A stretch of 64,000 nucleotides of DNA from Chrysophaeum taylorii (Eukaryota > Sar > Pelagophyceae > Pelagomonadales > Pelagomonadaceae). Under the pieces are notes generated by a model that was not told where the DNA came from, searched no databases, and saw only the letters and a program-made list of their open reading frames with translations. The stretch covers positions 10,001 to 74,000 of the forward strand of contig JAQMWT010000084.1 in assembly GCA_029834535.1 (NCBI GenBank), in the 5' to 3' direction. Shown in pieces: positions 22,740 to 34,949 of this stretch; within the stretch, counting starts at the first letter, position 1, and each line of letters opens with the position of its first letter. The position numbers were made by a program, and so were the translations under genes.

Positions 22740-23340
22740 CCAAATTGGGCTCAGTGGCCGAAAAAATTCCGGTAACCTCGGCTTTTCCGGAAAAAAATAA
22801 TACGCGAGTCACCGTCGCGGTATCCGAACTACTAACGTCGATCGCCGCCGCCGCGAATTTTGGCACCCCGAGCCCGGTCGACAAGCGGGCCAACGACATC
22901 CAATACGTCGCGCACGCTGCGTACGCCGACAGGAAAAAAATTCTGCGGAGTCGACGACCATGCAGCCTCGCGACAATCTACGTGGTGGCCTTCTCTACCG
23001 TGTTAACTTAATTAACAGCCCGTCAAATTGGCATCAACGCTGGCCTCGAGGAGGGCAGCCACGGCGGCTCAGACAACGCGCGGCGTCTCTCCATCACGGT
23101 GCACCACCCTGAGCGTGCTCTCTTTCTAGCGGGCCTCCAGTATGTGGAAGGCGGCGCACTTCAGGGAGCACCACGCGAAAGAAACTTCAACTTGGTGCCC
23201 CGACGTCTCTCGGCCGCCGGGCCCCTGGCGGCGGCGGCGGCGCCCGGACGATTAGGCTAACGCCTTGCCGTTTGGCATACACTCACGCGTGACTCTCCTT
23301 TCAGCTCGACGCTCTCACCCTAACCTTTGAGTTTACTCCT
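22740..23340. repeat. Diverged relic of the OPR-unit spacer
   Basis: Matches the spacer block 4,360-4,940 of unit A in order: a Val-Ala-Val-like stretch near 22,820, the CGTCAAATTGG-ATCAACGC segment near 23,015, AGCCACGGCGGCTC, GCGTCTCTCCATCACGGTG, GCGGGCCTCCAGTATGT and TTTGAGTTTACTCCT. Identity is much lower than between units A-C. On the plus strand this relic reads openly as RQIGINAGLEEGSHGG through GLQYVEGGALQGAP, which is more open than in the recent units. The block may therefore descend from a real gene that has since decayed in the array. Confidence 0.6.
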
Positions 23341-23463
23341 AATAAACGCTGCACCAACGAACACCCTCCTTCCAAAATCGCCATTCGCTTGAACCCACCG
23401 TCATAGAACACGTACCGGATCGATCGACTTCGAAGGCCGCAGCAAGCTCGTTGAATATGGAAG

Positions 23464-23940
23464 CTAACGCCCCCCGCCTAGATCAACCACATCATATCGT
23501 GGAAGATTATTATTGGAAATCATCATTATTGCGTTGGTGCTGCGAGATGCAGCCTTGCCCGGAGGTACGAGTCCTGTTCGGCTCGAAGAACGGAATACGG
23601 GCACCAAGCCGCCGCAACAGTCGTTCACAATTATCGTTTGTTTGAGATAGTGGTATGGCCCGTCGACTTCGACCGCGCTCTTCGCGTCGGGTTGAGCCAC
23701 GTCGAGCGAGCGACAATCCCTTTTCCGTCTCGAAGACGTGTCCAACTCCTCGGTCTAAAGCGGTCGCAACGTCGTCGCGTTGGCGTTGGGTTTATTGATG
23801 ATGAGTCCTGACGTTGATGCGCTTCCTGGAGCATCTGCTGGTGCTTCGACAGCGGGAAGTTCCGGTCGGGCCACTCGCTCGAGGTCAAAGCGAAGCGGAG
23901 CTGCGACAGTTCTTCACGATGATAATCGAGATCTGCGACG
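23464..23940 (-). pseudogene. Relic of the OPR-RAP gene 3' end (fourth copy)
   Basis: On the minus strand, SLDVAQPDAKSAVEVDGPYH plus the following YLKQT matches the RAP-domain segment DMAQPDTKRAVEVDGPYHYL of the three large copies. Flanking DNA also matches (for example the CTTGCCCGGAGGTACGAGTC block near 23,555, and the SKHQQMLQEAHQRQD segment near 23,830). Small indels break the frame and the OPR repeats are gone. Order and orientation agree with a further, older unit of the tandem array, shortened by deletion between its spacer and its gene end. Confidence 0.7.
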
Positions 23941-24352
23941 ACGGAGGCGATTTCGTCGTCGAAAAAAAATAACCACCAGAAGGAAGACCCAGTCTAAAAG
24001 TCCCCACCCCCCTCTCCACTAAGACCGCAAACAAGACCTCCCTTCACCTCGGAGCTTTCCCTCCAACCCTTTTCCATCCATAAAAAACAAAGACCGACGA
24101 TAGTTAGACGACGGCGCTAAGAGATAATCCGAGAGATCTGGGGCGGGGCAGCCGAAGGAGCTGGCAGTTTCATGGCCGCAGACGCGGCAGTTTCATGGAG
24201 GAAGGTGGCGACGTGGAAGAAGAAGAATTTGCCGCAAGGCTGAAGGCCCATCTTGTGATGTTCTTCTTCTTAAAGTCAAAGGCCCAGTAGCGGAGCACAT
24301 CACCGAAAGAAAGCCCATCCATTCATTCCACGGGATATAGTTGAACCGCGTT

Positions 24353-24637
24353 TCAGCATCGGCGGGGAAACCAATTCAAACGCTCATCGCAAGCAGTTTG
24401 GAGGACGTCGTTGCGCGCGTAGCCCAAGTCGCCGAACGTGATGTACTGGACCCCGTCCACAAAACAGCTCCAAGTCGAAACTCCGAAGAGAATGGGCTCG
24501 TACTTGCGTCGCTTCCCATCGCAAGCGAACTTCGGCGCCGCGATTCGAAAGCCCGTCTCGTCCGCACGCAGCTCCCTCAACTTCCTCGTGTGCCGGTAAA
24601 TGAAGAAATCCATGTCGTTCTCCTTCAATTGCTTCAA
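24353..24637 (-). CDS. Hypothetical 94-residue ORF
   Basis: The minus strand reads LRADETGFRIAAPKFACDG and then KYEPILFGVSTWSCFVDGVQ, a globular-looking stretch, and ends at 24,353. The octapeptide GFRIAAPK also occurs upstream of OPR copies 2 and 3 (near 10,870 and 17,470), encoded there with different synonymous codons. No family recognised. Probably an exon or fragment of a larger gene. Confidence 0.35.
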   Translation of the reverse strand: MKQLKENDMDFFIYRHTRKLRELRADETGFRIAAPKFACDGKRRKYEPILFGVSTWSCFVDGVQYITFGDLGYARNDVLQTACDERLNWFPRRC

Positions 24638-24699
24638 TCAACAACAGAAGGTAAGGGTCTCACGGGGACCCTCGGCAGCGGCCTTGCCACATTGTAGGA

Positions 24700-26479
24700 C
24701 GCCGCACGGCGCGCGTCGCCCCGTGAAGGTTGCGGCCGCCATATTTGTTCAAGTACTTGCGTAACCGCACACGTGGTGTCGCGCTACTCGTTCGGGAAAA
24801 GCAAACGGTTCCTTTTTTTTGGCTCTTTATTATCCCTCACGAACGTATAGATTCTCGTTCTTCGCTTGAGTCTCTCTCACCCACACAATTAGTGGTCCGG
24901 CGGCAGCATGCGTACGACCTACCAAGGGCGGGGCTCCTCTCTTCGCCTGCCCCACGACTCGGCGACGACTAGGTCCCGCGTACTTTTCTCTCCGCCCGTC
25001 AGGCACATCCCTCCTACCCCACAAACCCACCCACATCCTTCATGCCCCCCACACACTCTTAGCAGTCGAAAAATTATTAGTGGTACAGTATAGCCACGAA
25101 TAGCTGAATGGCAACGGAGATCGTCGGCATCGCCGGCCCGTGAAATAGTACGTCACCAAGACGATGAACTTCGTCGAGAACTGGGGTCTTCGACGTGTCT
25201 TTTCTCGTGGCTTTCGTCGCTTCCCGTACTGCGCGGCCGACCCCACACAGCTCCCGGACTGGTGGTGGTAAGACCGCGCTCGTTGAATCGACGCAGGTTG
25301 CCGCGACGATAGCCGACGTTCTCTTCCAGCCGCCAGCCGACTCCTTGGTGGCCGCTCCATGCCTCATCGCGGTTCTGGCTGCCGTCATCTCAGGGCTTTG
25401 GGGCATCCCGCGCCCGCTCGTCGACAGTCCCCCTCGAAACGCAATCCTGGCGTGGCTTCTAATACCGCGAGATGGATTTCGCCCCAAAAGGAGGCGGGTG
25501 ACGCCGAGGCGAGGAGGAGCTGCGTCCATGATATACCTTGGATACTTCTACTCTCTGCCGCAAGATCCTTTATCTGTTCCGTAATAATCTCGCTCCTGGA
25601 GTGATATAGCTTCTCAGGGCGCATGGCTCTATTCCTACGCGCGGTGAGGCCTAGTCATATCTTAGACGCTCTCTACCCGCGGAGGGTCGAGCCTCTCCAC
25701 GGGTATAGGCCCAGAAGTGCGAACTGATTTGGACCGTCAAAACGTTCAAAGTACAAAACGGCGACCTGCTATATTTAATCCATCGACGGCGCTTCGTTAT
25801 TGAGGTATGCGAGCGAAAAACGGATTCGTTCGCAGGCGCGCTCGAATGATGAACGTAGTAATAGTACGCAGAGACATGCAAGCAAAGGTTTTTTTTTTCT
25901 TCCCCGTCTAGCGACGACAGATCGTCTCGCCTTGTATCTCGCACGCCTTGATCCACAGATCAAGGATGTTATTATCCGAGATCTAAACGTCCCGCGTCCT
26001 ACATTATAAATCGATATGGGGGCGGGCATCACCAAAACCGATTGGCAGAAGAAGTATACGGAGACACACTCACTTTCTTCGATGTGCAGGATAAGTAGTG
26101 TGCCATGCCTGGTCGTCCGAACAAGCGCCGTGCAATTCTTTATTAATAATATGAACCGGTTACTACGACCGAGCTCGAGCACCAGTTTCTATTATCATAA
26201 ACGATCTCCCAGTGAGAGGCTTGGCGAGGCGAGCGAGTTGTTGTGTGGCGAAGAGCGGCCGATTCTCCCGTAGCCACAGAGTCAACATTTGATCAATCAT
26301 AGCGGCTTCATCATTGTCCGAGTACAGTGGTCGGTCAACAAAGTGTTGAGAATGCGCTCCTCCGCCTGGTCTTGTGAGAAGGATCCTGAAGCTTGCGAAA
26401 TAGATGTTCTTAAGCGTCCGCTTTGATAAGACGCACGCTCCATCAAAGACATCGTTGACCGGCGGACCGGGTCATGCTC
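24700..26479. other. No confident gene
   Basis: Only short ORFs with changing frames. A dispersed repeat lies at 25,014-25,070. A plus-strand piece near 25,910 (TDRLALYLARLDPQIKDVI) faintly resembles the end of a retroelement Gag domain but is too short to call. Confidence 0.4.
25014..25070. repeat. Dispersed repeat, copy 1
   Basis: CCCACAAACCCACCCACATC, then CTTCATGCCCCCCACACACT and CTTAGCAGTCGA. The reverse complement of the same string lies at 54,751-54,830, and part of it at 33,272-33,314. Confidence 0.7.
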
Positions 26480-26522
26480 ATGGTTTACGTTACGTACCCA
26501 GTAGGGAGCATAAATATTGGGT
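26480..26522 (+). repeat. MULE terminal inverted repeat, left
   Basis: Starts ATGGTTTACG and ends ATAAATATTGGGT. The reverse complement aligns with 29,537-29,577 with small gaps. Confidence 0.7.
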
Positions 26523-26730
26523 ACCTCTATCTATGGCAGCATAAAAAGTCCAATGTTGGGAGCAAGTGTTTAATACGTGGCTGCGACCCTGCTTGAAACC
26601 GCTCTAAAAAGAGAGACGCGCACGGAGGTGGCGGTGCGTGGGGTGCTTGTAGGTTTTGGTGTGGAGCGTGAGAGCGCGCACAGAGGTGGTGTGGGGTGGG
26701 GTGGCACCCGAGCCTGGAATGGCAGCACGC

Positions 26731-29099
26731 TTAGTTGCGGGCCGCGATGTCGAGCAGGCTTCTCTTCGCGCCCGACGGCGCCTCTCCGCTTTGCGCTTTG
26801 GCACCGCGACCACGGCCGCGGAAGGGTAGAGGATAATCGTGTTTTCCCGCCGGGACTTGAGCGTGCTTGAGGCGGATTGCGAGAGCGAGAACGTGCTTGC
26901 ACTTGTAATAGTGGCCAGAATTTTTTGCACGGCAGCTGCACGTGTATGCGATTGATGTTCCCCGGGTCCAGCCTTTTTGAGGACGTGGGCCGCCCCGACG
27001 ATGCTCAGAGCCTCGTGTCCAGGGACTTCTCGTCCAGGGTGGTGCGAGACAAGCCGCCGTTTTCCGCGACGACGACGACAAAGTCACGGAGAAATCGAAG
27101 GGTCTGCTCGCTCTTGGTCGCCTCGACAGAAAAAAATGCCCCCCTTGACTGCTGCTTCGCGTCCGGACGACGACGAGAGTAAGACGAAGGTGTCGGACTT
27201 GACTTTCTTGAGGAAGTCGCCATCATGAGCTTTTGCCAGCGCGAATGTACTCCTGCGCCTCCTTCAAAATCCCCGCCGTTGTTCTATCTGCGGGTGCTGA
27301 GCAATAAATTAGCCATCGTTTTGGCTCCTCCGAGTCTCGAGGTACCGGACGATGTTTCTCCAGAGGCTGGAACTACGCCGACGACCTCGCGGGCAGTGTC
27401 ATCCTCCTTGATGAGGTTGTTGCAGGATTCGTTGTTTCCGTTGTTGTTGTCGTCGCGCGGCGTACCGGGAGCAGCACCCGTTCGAGATCCAGCCGGCTTT
27501 TTTCTCATACTTCGCCAGACCGTACTCTACGAGCACCAGAGACTTCGATGTGAATGCGGGGCACTTCTCGGTCCACTCGTCGGTGAAGCGACGCAGGAGT
27601 ACCTTGTCGAGACAGACCGCCGCCGATCGTGACGACGACGACGCTAATTTGCTCAAGCTGGGCCTTCTTGTCGCTGAACCTGCAGAATTCATCAAGGACA
27701 TAGCACCCCAAGTCGTACCTATGCCCCGGCTTGGTCTTGTCGAAGAGGCCCCGTTTCTTGTTGTTGGCCAAGGTCATGTGGACATAGCAGTTGAGCAAGT
27801 CGACGGCGCCAAGGTCGAAGTGGTTGACGACGCCATTCTGGATGATCTCGTCAGCGTTGTCGGCCATTACAAAGTCGGGAGCAGTGGGTGCTGGGGAAGT
27901 TGTGAGGCCATACTCACCGCAACACCCGCCTCCCGGGTAACACCCAGCACGATGCCGTAAATATCTATGTTCTCGGTGAAGGCGAGGGTGAAGGTCAGCA
28001 TGTGGTAGGTCTGGTCGATGTCGACAGTCCCGGTGTTGATGATAGGGTAGCCCTCGGCATTGATTCGACGAGTGCCGTCGGTGCACACGAGGTTGCCGAT
28101 AGAGAGGTTATGGCGGCGCCCGACATTCAAGAGGAGGTTCTTGGTGCTGACAACGACGACGATGCGGGTATCCGAGTCGCCGATCTCCAGGGTGCGATGC
28201 AAAAGAAGAATTGGGTCATGGTCGCCGATCATGTCGAGCATGCTCACGAGGGCGCCGAGGTCACGACCGTCAACCATCGTGTCCGTGTACGCGACCATGT
28301 CTCCCACTGACAGGCTCTACTGACATCAGCAGCATACGGCGGACGAAGCGCATCAGCTGCCTCCGATTTCTGTTGCCCTTGTGCAACTTGAACTGGTCCT
28401 TGTGAATAAGGCCGGTGTCCACGAGCCACTGGCGTATGGGTATGGCGCGGGGTTTGGGGTCGGCGGCGAAGCACGCGCCGGGATAGGGCCCTCGAGCAGC
28501 CGCGGGAGACCTCGACGACATTGCCGGGTGTCGCTGAGGTCGCTGGCGTCGTTCTGCGGCTCGCCGCTGAAGTAGAGCTCAACCTGACCGGCAGCGAACG
28601 TGGTAAACGAGCTTCGCCTTGGCCGGGCAGCACGGCTTGTTCTTGCGGAACTCGCAGGCCAGGAAAAAAGCGTCACCTTGCTATGATCTGCACTGAGAGC
28701 TGTGGTCCGCGCGACTCCCCACCTCGAATGGTTCAGAGAACGCACCTTGAATTCGTTCTTAATGGGCGCGGATCGCTCGCCTGTCTCGTGCTTGCCGGTG
28801 TGGTTCTTGGTAGCGCTGAGCTTGTAATCACCAGCGGCGGCGACTACTGCGAGCTCATACTTACCGCTTGACACTGCGCATCGCGGCGTGCGGAGCGTGC
28901 CGTCCTTGTTGAGGGTGCCCTTGGTGGAGGCTTCGGACAGGGGCTCGATCTCGTCGTCCTCATCGTCCTCGTCGTCCGCGACCTCCTCGTTGTCGTCCAC
29001 GACCTCCCAACCTGCTTCCATGGTCTCGGTGCCCATGGCCATAAGCTCTTCGTGCTCCTCCTCCTCGCCAAAGCCGAGCCGCCGCGCAGAGTGCGTCAT
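26731..29099 (-). pseudogene. MULE transposase (multi-frame: introns or frameshifts)
   Basis: Read on the minus strand. An acidic N-terminus (EEVADDEDDEDDEIEP, near 28,950) is followed by a FLYWCH-like zinc-finger piece, CEFRKNKPCCPAKAKLVYH (near 28,640). The catalytic core begins with CTDGTRRINAEGYPIINTGT (near 28,080, first Asp in DGT) and continues with FVMADNADEIIQNGVVNHF and NCYVHM (27,780-27,880, second Asp). NNESCNNLIKED (near 27,430) is the usual TNN-E-N segment. A SWIM finger, CSCRAKNSGHYYKCKHVLAL (CxC-x11-CxH, near 26,910), ends the protein. The pieces lie in different frames. Some gaps could be introns, but the repeated changes also fit decay. MULE transposases cut and paste DNA by a DDE mechanism. 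Confidence 0.72.
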
Positions 29100-29536
29100 C
29101 TCGACTACGCTCTCGTCACTTGCATCGAGTGTCTCCCCGCGGCAGCTGCGGCTGCGCTGCTGCGGCCGGGGGTTTGGAGTCGTTTGCTTGGATGGTTCGC
29201 GCGCGCGCTTTGCTCCTTTCGGTGCACACCTCGACTCCGATGATGATGATAGGTCCCCAGCCGCTTCGCAATACCTGCAAGGCCCTCATCTCCTTGCTGA
29301 AATAAATAAATCCCAGCCGAACGCATCGCACGCCTCGCGCGCCATGATTCTCGAGCACACAGGACGTTCCGTCGCACTCGTTCCCAGTGTGCATCTTATC
29401 TTCAAAGCAGCGACAAATAATATCTCGAGTCGAGTGGTCGCAGCCGTCGCTCCGCCATATGCTGAACGCTTGCTGATTTTCTTAGTCGCGTGCATCAGGA
29501 GTGACGTCACGACTTCAAGACTTCTTATAGTGCCAT

Positions 29537-29577
29537 ACCCAAAATTTATTATCCCTGGGTAAGGGTACGTAAACCAT
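29537..29577 (-). repeat. MULE terminal inverted repeat, right
   Basis: Plus strand begins ACCCAAAATTTATTATCCCT and ends GTACGTAAACCAT, the inverted partner of 26,480-26,522. Confidence 0.7.
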
Positions 29578-32500
29578 TATCCCACAAGGGGATTTTCCCA
29601 AGCAAATACCAGGCTTCCATTGACGCATATGGATCTACTTACACCCTAACCGCCAGCGATAATTCCGCCCTTTTAAGAAGCTCCATCTCGACTCGTTTCA
29701 GGGATATCTATGGCTAGTGCAAGCCTACCCCCTTGTCAACGCAGCCCACAACACTGTCCCTGCTATCCGCAACTTACTCCAACAGTGCTCTCTTGTTATG
29801 CCGGACGGTCTCTCATCCAACCAACCCTCCGACCAATTCACTTTCATTCGAAGATTACCATCTTTCTCATAGCAGGTATATTGGGTACTTACGCGGCAGC
29901 GACCGCAAGCTCGGATCAAAAATTCACTCTATGTCGGCTCCATTGCCAACTATCCGGGGATATGCCAATGTCATCTTGTTGGACCCTCGCGACGGCAAAC
30001 TCCGCTGCCCCGCGCGAGCCGAACTTATATCAAAGCCAACAACCACATCCAGACGTCCATTTTACTTTGATTGAAGAAAGACTTATGCTGCGACCTATTC
30101 AGCAATGCTCTACCTGATGGCACTTATCACACCCTTTACACCCACATCTGTCGCGCGGTCGCCGATACGAAGTCACTTACGTTGAACCCTTCCTTTCAAC
30201 ATGACAGTGCTACCTCGAAGAAGACTTACGCATCTACCTTCCTCACCCGTGAACTGAATCTTTCCAGTCACAGCTCAGACACTATCTTTCAGGCGGAAGC
30301 ATTCATAAGTCATATTTCCAACTGCAACAGCCGGACCGAAAAGCCGTTAAACTACAGTTCCTCGGGAACAACCCCTGAAGAAGCCCTTGCTATAACTCCC
30401 ACTGCTGATGATGCTGACACTGGCGATGATCCCGATGTCTCATCACGAGCTGCATCCACAGAGCTCAAATTCAATGTCCGTCGGAAGAAACACATCCCGG
30501 TCAAAGCCATCCCTCGCAAATCATTAATACCAAAATGCCAAAGAACGCGCCAGCCGCCGCTTCCACGATGTACATCACTGCCCTGATAACGTTGCCGCCA
30601 AAGCGCCCCCGACGTCCTTGCCCGCCCTGGCTTCTCAGCATCCGATATTCATTACAGGGATATATGTGCATAGACTGCATTTGCCACAAAAAGAAACGTC
30701 ACCGCCCATACTAACGAATCCAAGCCCAACTTTGAACAGACCCACCGAACTGGTGAAGTCTGGCCTTGCGATGGTGGCTACATAACCATACCTTCTGAAT
30801 GGGGCGGCTTCTCCCATATTATCGTTTTCGAAGAACTCCTATCCAAGTTCCTACTCGCCTACTTCGCTCGCACTACTAACGCCACCGAATTTATTTACGC
30901 AAGCATTAGACTACCTGCAATGTGCACCTACGCACAGTATACGTTCCTGCCGTACTTCAGCCAACACATAACTACTCCCTACAGGCTCGAACACGGCATC
31001 ATCAACCGTTGTTGCTTTCCCACCTACCATTTTAACCACGAAGTCGAGAACAGAGCATAGGCTTTATCGCCTCCGTAACCTTCTCAATGCCCATTACCGC
31101 CAAGATTGTGGAACCTGCCATCCACTTCCCGCGGGCTGTGATCCACACCATCGAATCATACAATCTATTGCAGAAATGCCTCGCTCGAACGCATTCACCA
31201 CGCCATCATCAGTCCTCAACAGTTTCTCTATAATCAACTAGCAACACCTCAACATGATCTCCTCGAGATCTTTGGCAGCGAGTGTGCTTCCTCTCTCCTC
31301 CTTGAGCCTCACGAACACCACAAGTATGAGCCCTCCTCTCGGCGACGCTATCTCTACCCGTGCTCCCAAAACCCACTCTTCTCCCTCTCCTCGTGTTGAC
31401 CATCAAGCTGATGTTGTCCTTAACCCTGAAATTGGCCAGCTTCGCATCACCTCTAAACTGACCTTCACCTGCATGATCCGCCGCTCCACAGCTGATGCTC
31501 CGCCAACATCCTTCGACATTAACCCTCGTCGCGACGAAGACAGACCCCGATGATGCGTTTCAGAGGGGGATTCATCCTGAGAGGGGGCGCACGCCCGCTC
31601 TTGCCCCGTCGCCAACTCCGTCTCCTTCTCCTCAGCCTACTCCGCAGCCTCACCACCTGCTGACGACACTACTTCTCGTGACGACAATACCATTTCGCCA
31701 CCGCCAATTCTCCATTCTTACAACAAGGACTTGTTCTCTCAAGACCACCTTCAACTTGTCCCGGGGACTAAGCGCCCCAACCACCGGCGCAGCAAACCCT
31801 CCTCCTCCAGGACTTCTGTCAATGCTCGGCTCCAAGCTTCTATGGTTGGTGCCTATCAAGCCGCTGGTGGCGGCAGAAACTCGCTGACTTCCGCTGGGAC
31901 CTTCAACATCGCTTTCTCGATTTCAAATCACCCACCCTCTCCGCCCTCCGCACCTCTGGTGGTGGCATCCACTGGACTGCTCTCTGCCCAGAGGGGGAAC
32001 AGGCTGCTGGTCAATCAAACACCTCCTTCCATTGCGTACCGACCTTCTATCTCGCTATCCCTTTATACTTTTGATGGTGTTTTCTCGCAAACCAAATGCG
32101 CATTCAGCAATCCAGTAGCTACACACCTCCTCACCGACGACAATCATCCGCGTGGCCGCCTACCGTCTTCGCTTGTCGCTATGTTCGTGGAGCATTTTGG
32201 TGTCTCTCCATTGCACAATACGCTTACTGTTGTTACTGTTGGCACCCACCAGTCTCATCGATCACTCGCCATCTGAGTTTGGCGCTACATCCGCCGAACT
32301 GTCTGACGTGGAGGAATACCTCCTATGCTCTACCGGGTACATCACCCAGGTACTTCACGAGGAGCCACTCCTTGTGGTTGCCTTGGAACCTGACAATTCT
32401 ACGACTTCCACTTGCGCCACTCACGCATATCCTACTGAAGTTCTCTACACTGCTCTTCTTCGACCGAAACGTCGTCGTTAAACTATGGCTCTCCAGCCAC

Positions 32501-33198
32501 CGTAGGTCCGGACGAATACAAGGTCCAAGAGGCCGACGTATCCATTGACGAGTACAAGCTCAAGTGTCTTCAAGGCCTTTCTCCTGAAGACAGACAAGCC
32601 TATGTCAAGGCCATCGCAAAGGAACTACATGATATAGTGCGCTTCGGCTGCTTTAAGCTATCTCTACCTGATGCTTCTACTCGTCCAATTGACAGCCGTC
32701 TTGCGTGGATTTCTAGCCTCACTTGGCGCTGACTTCTTTGGGACGTTCAGCCCTATGCCAACTATGACCGCCATGCGTGTCATCTTAGCAATTGCGGCGT
32801 ACAAAAAACCTACCTGTCTACCATAATAGTGACCTGCCCAACGCGTTCGTTCAGTCCGACATCGACGCACACGTCCACGTCCAGCTCCCGGATGGTATCA
32901 AACTACTCGATTCGCAAGACGACAAATACAGTGGCTGCCGCTTACCCAAGTTGCTGAAATCCCTCTATGGACTCTGGCAATCTCCTTCTCTCTGGAACAA
33001 AGAGAATGACAGCTTCTTTCGGAGTCTTGGATACAAGCGACTCCATGCGGATACTTGTTTATATGTTCGCACATCCCACGCTCGCTTTGTCATTTGCAGT
33101 TTATTAGTGGACGACATTGTCATAGTGTCAAATGATGCCACTCTCCGCACAGAGTTACAAGAAGCGTTACATGAGCGCTTCTCTGTGGGACAATTCGA

Positions 33199-34205
33199 TG
33201 CGGACACCCCGCGGATGCGGACACCTTGCGGATGCGGACGCCTGTGGTGTGTGGGAGCGTCGCGTCTCTCTGTCTTTAAATGTCGACTGCGAAGAGGGGG
33301 GGGTGTGTGTGGGGTCACTCCTGAAGCGGTCTAGCATCCGCAATCCTTACTTAACCTGTCTCAGTAATGAAAGCAAGGGCTTGTCGACGGACATTAAGAG
33401 GGGGTACACGTATTTGTAGTAAGGACAGCAATCCTTTAACCTCGTCATGTAGGAGTCGAGCTTTAAAGACCTAAACAGCTATAGGTTCTTCTAGGTCTCG
33501 TTTTGTGAGATCGACAATCTTGTAAGCGACCACAGCGAGCAAGAAGCGGTCAGCTTCGCTCTCGCCTCAGGACCAGGCTGCTCAAGGCCTTCGTAATCAT
33601 CAAACATAAGTTCCCCATTTTTCTGGAAGAAACTCGACGGCGGCATCGACTACGACCGGCTTTGGGCGGTGTTCAAAGAAAGAAACGCCAAACACCACTG
33701 GTGAGTACGATACCGAGGTCCATGATGAAGAGTCCGGCGCCTTTTGAAAACACCTGATCACCAATAGTCATCGCACCTCCTCTGGGCGTTTTTTCTCGCT
33801 CTTCCCTTGATGACGCCCTTCCTTTTCTTTTCACCCCTCTTTCGACGTGTCTCCGCTTCCTGCGGCCCCGCGCCTACGCTCTTAGCGCGAACACCAACTC
33901 CCTGGCTTCTAGGCAATCTTCTTCTCGTCAGCAGCTCTCTCCCTGCCTTGAGCTTGCGCCCTTTGCCCTTGCCGCCACCTCCTTCGTGTTGTTCGCACCG
34001 CCGGATCCTGTCCATGTCGCAGCCTTGAGCCGTGACCAAAACACCGCTCGCGCCTCTCCTGGCTCCCCGGCTCGCCGGCGGGCTTCAAGATCGCGCACCA
34101 TGCACGTAAACCGACTTCCGATCAAAGGGCCCAGTTACGTAATTGGACGTGTTTGATGGCGCATTGGCGGCATGAATTCGAAGTTGCCTCTTTTCCCTAC
34201 AAGTG
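33199..34205 (-). mobile_element. Unclassified 1 kb element nested in the copia fossil
   Basis: This block interrupts the copia fossil. Its reverse complement matches the two end regions of the longer element at 49.3-52.0 kb: 33,560-34,205 matches 49,318-49,978, and 33,199-33,560 matches parts of about 51,735-51,960. About 1.75 kb of internal sequence (49,980-51,735) is absent here. It is therefore an internally deleted relative of the longer copy. TGCGGACAC occurs at both of its edges (33,206 and 34,203). Confidence 0.7.
33272..33314. repeat. Dispersed repeat, copy 2
   Basis: TGTCTTTAAATGTCGACTGC followed by GAAGAGGGGGGGGTGTGTGT. Nearly identical to 54,751-54,794. Confidence 0.8.
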
Positions 34206-34949
34206 CGGACACAGTGCAGGCAGTCTCCTACCTATGTGCGTGTTCAAATGCTCGGTCACCTCCTAAGGTATCTCAGCAAACCTGCCAATCGAGCTCTTCG
34301 TCTCTGGGGTTTCACCCTAAAGGGGACGCCATCGAAAATCATCTCCGCGTCATTTTCTCAAACAGAGTCGACTCGTCAACAATAATCGACTACCGGGACA
34401 AAGACGTCGCTGCTGGTCCCGACAATGCTCCTTCGCTGGAACAGGAAAACAGAAAGTCCACTTGTTTTGTTTTCTACCCGCTCAACTGCATCATCGCCTG
34501 GAAAAGCAAACTACAACCCGTAGTTTCGAAATGTTCTACCGACGAAGCTGAGCGCTTATCGCTCTCAGCATCTACGCTGACGAAGTTACTTCTTGAGCTC
34601 TCGTTTATTGTTAAGCCGACATTCTATATGAATAAGCAAACTGACCCTCCTTCCCGATTTAGACGCTGACGAAAAAAATCCTATTGCCGAGGATATGCGC
34701 TTCATCAGAAGCCTACCTATATCTGATAATGCTGCAGCTGTGCACACTTCTAACAATCCTGAGACGGTTCTTAAGTCCTTTCCACTCGATGGTTCAAGAT
34801 TCGCGAATATGTCGCACTACAGAACATTCGTGTTCACCACGTCGTATCTGGCAAGTTAAACGTAGCTGATGGATGGCTTCACAAAGCCTCTTACAGCACA
34901 ACATCACCACGTCTCGTTCTCTTCTAGGTATGCTACTGACTCAGACCAA

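Larger units (their letters stand above)
26480..29577. mobile_element. MULE DNA transposon with terminal inverted repeats
   Basis: About 3.1 kb bounded by imperfect terminal inverted repeats of about 42 bp. The left end starts ATGGTTTACGTTACGTACCC and the right end finishes GGGTAAGGGTACGTAAACCAT on the plus strand, with further matching blocks (CCCAAWATTTAT and TCCCT). Inside, the minus strand encodes a MULE transposase. I see no clear 8-11 bp target-site duplication: the flanks read GTCATGCTC on the left and TATCCCACA on the right. Insertion may therefore be old, or the exact ends may be off by a few bases. Confidence 0.75.

Noticed and set aside
25800-26009. Gag-like fragment (LALYLARLDPQIKDVIIRDL)
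   Set aside because: Only about 30 residues look alike and no neighbouring retroelement parts are visible. Too weak to annotate.
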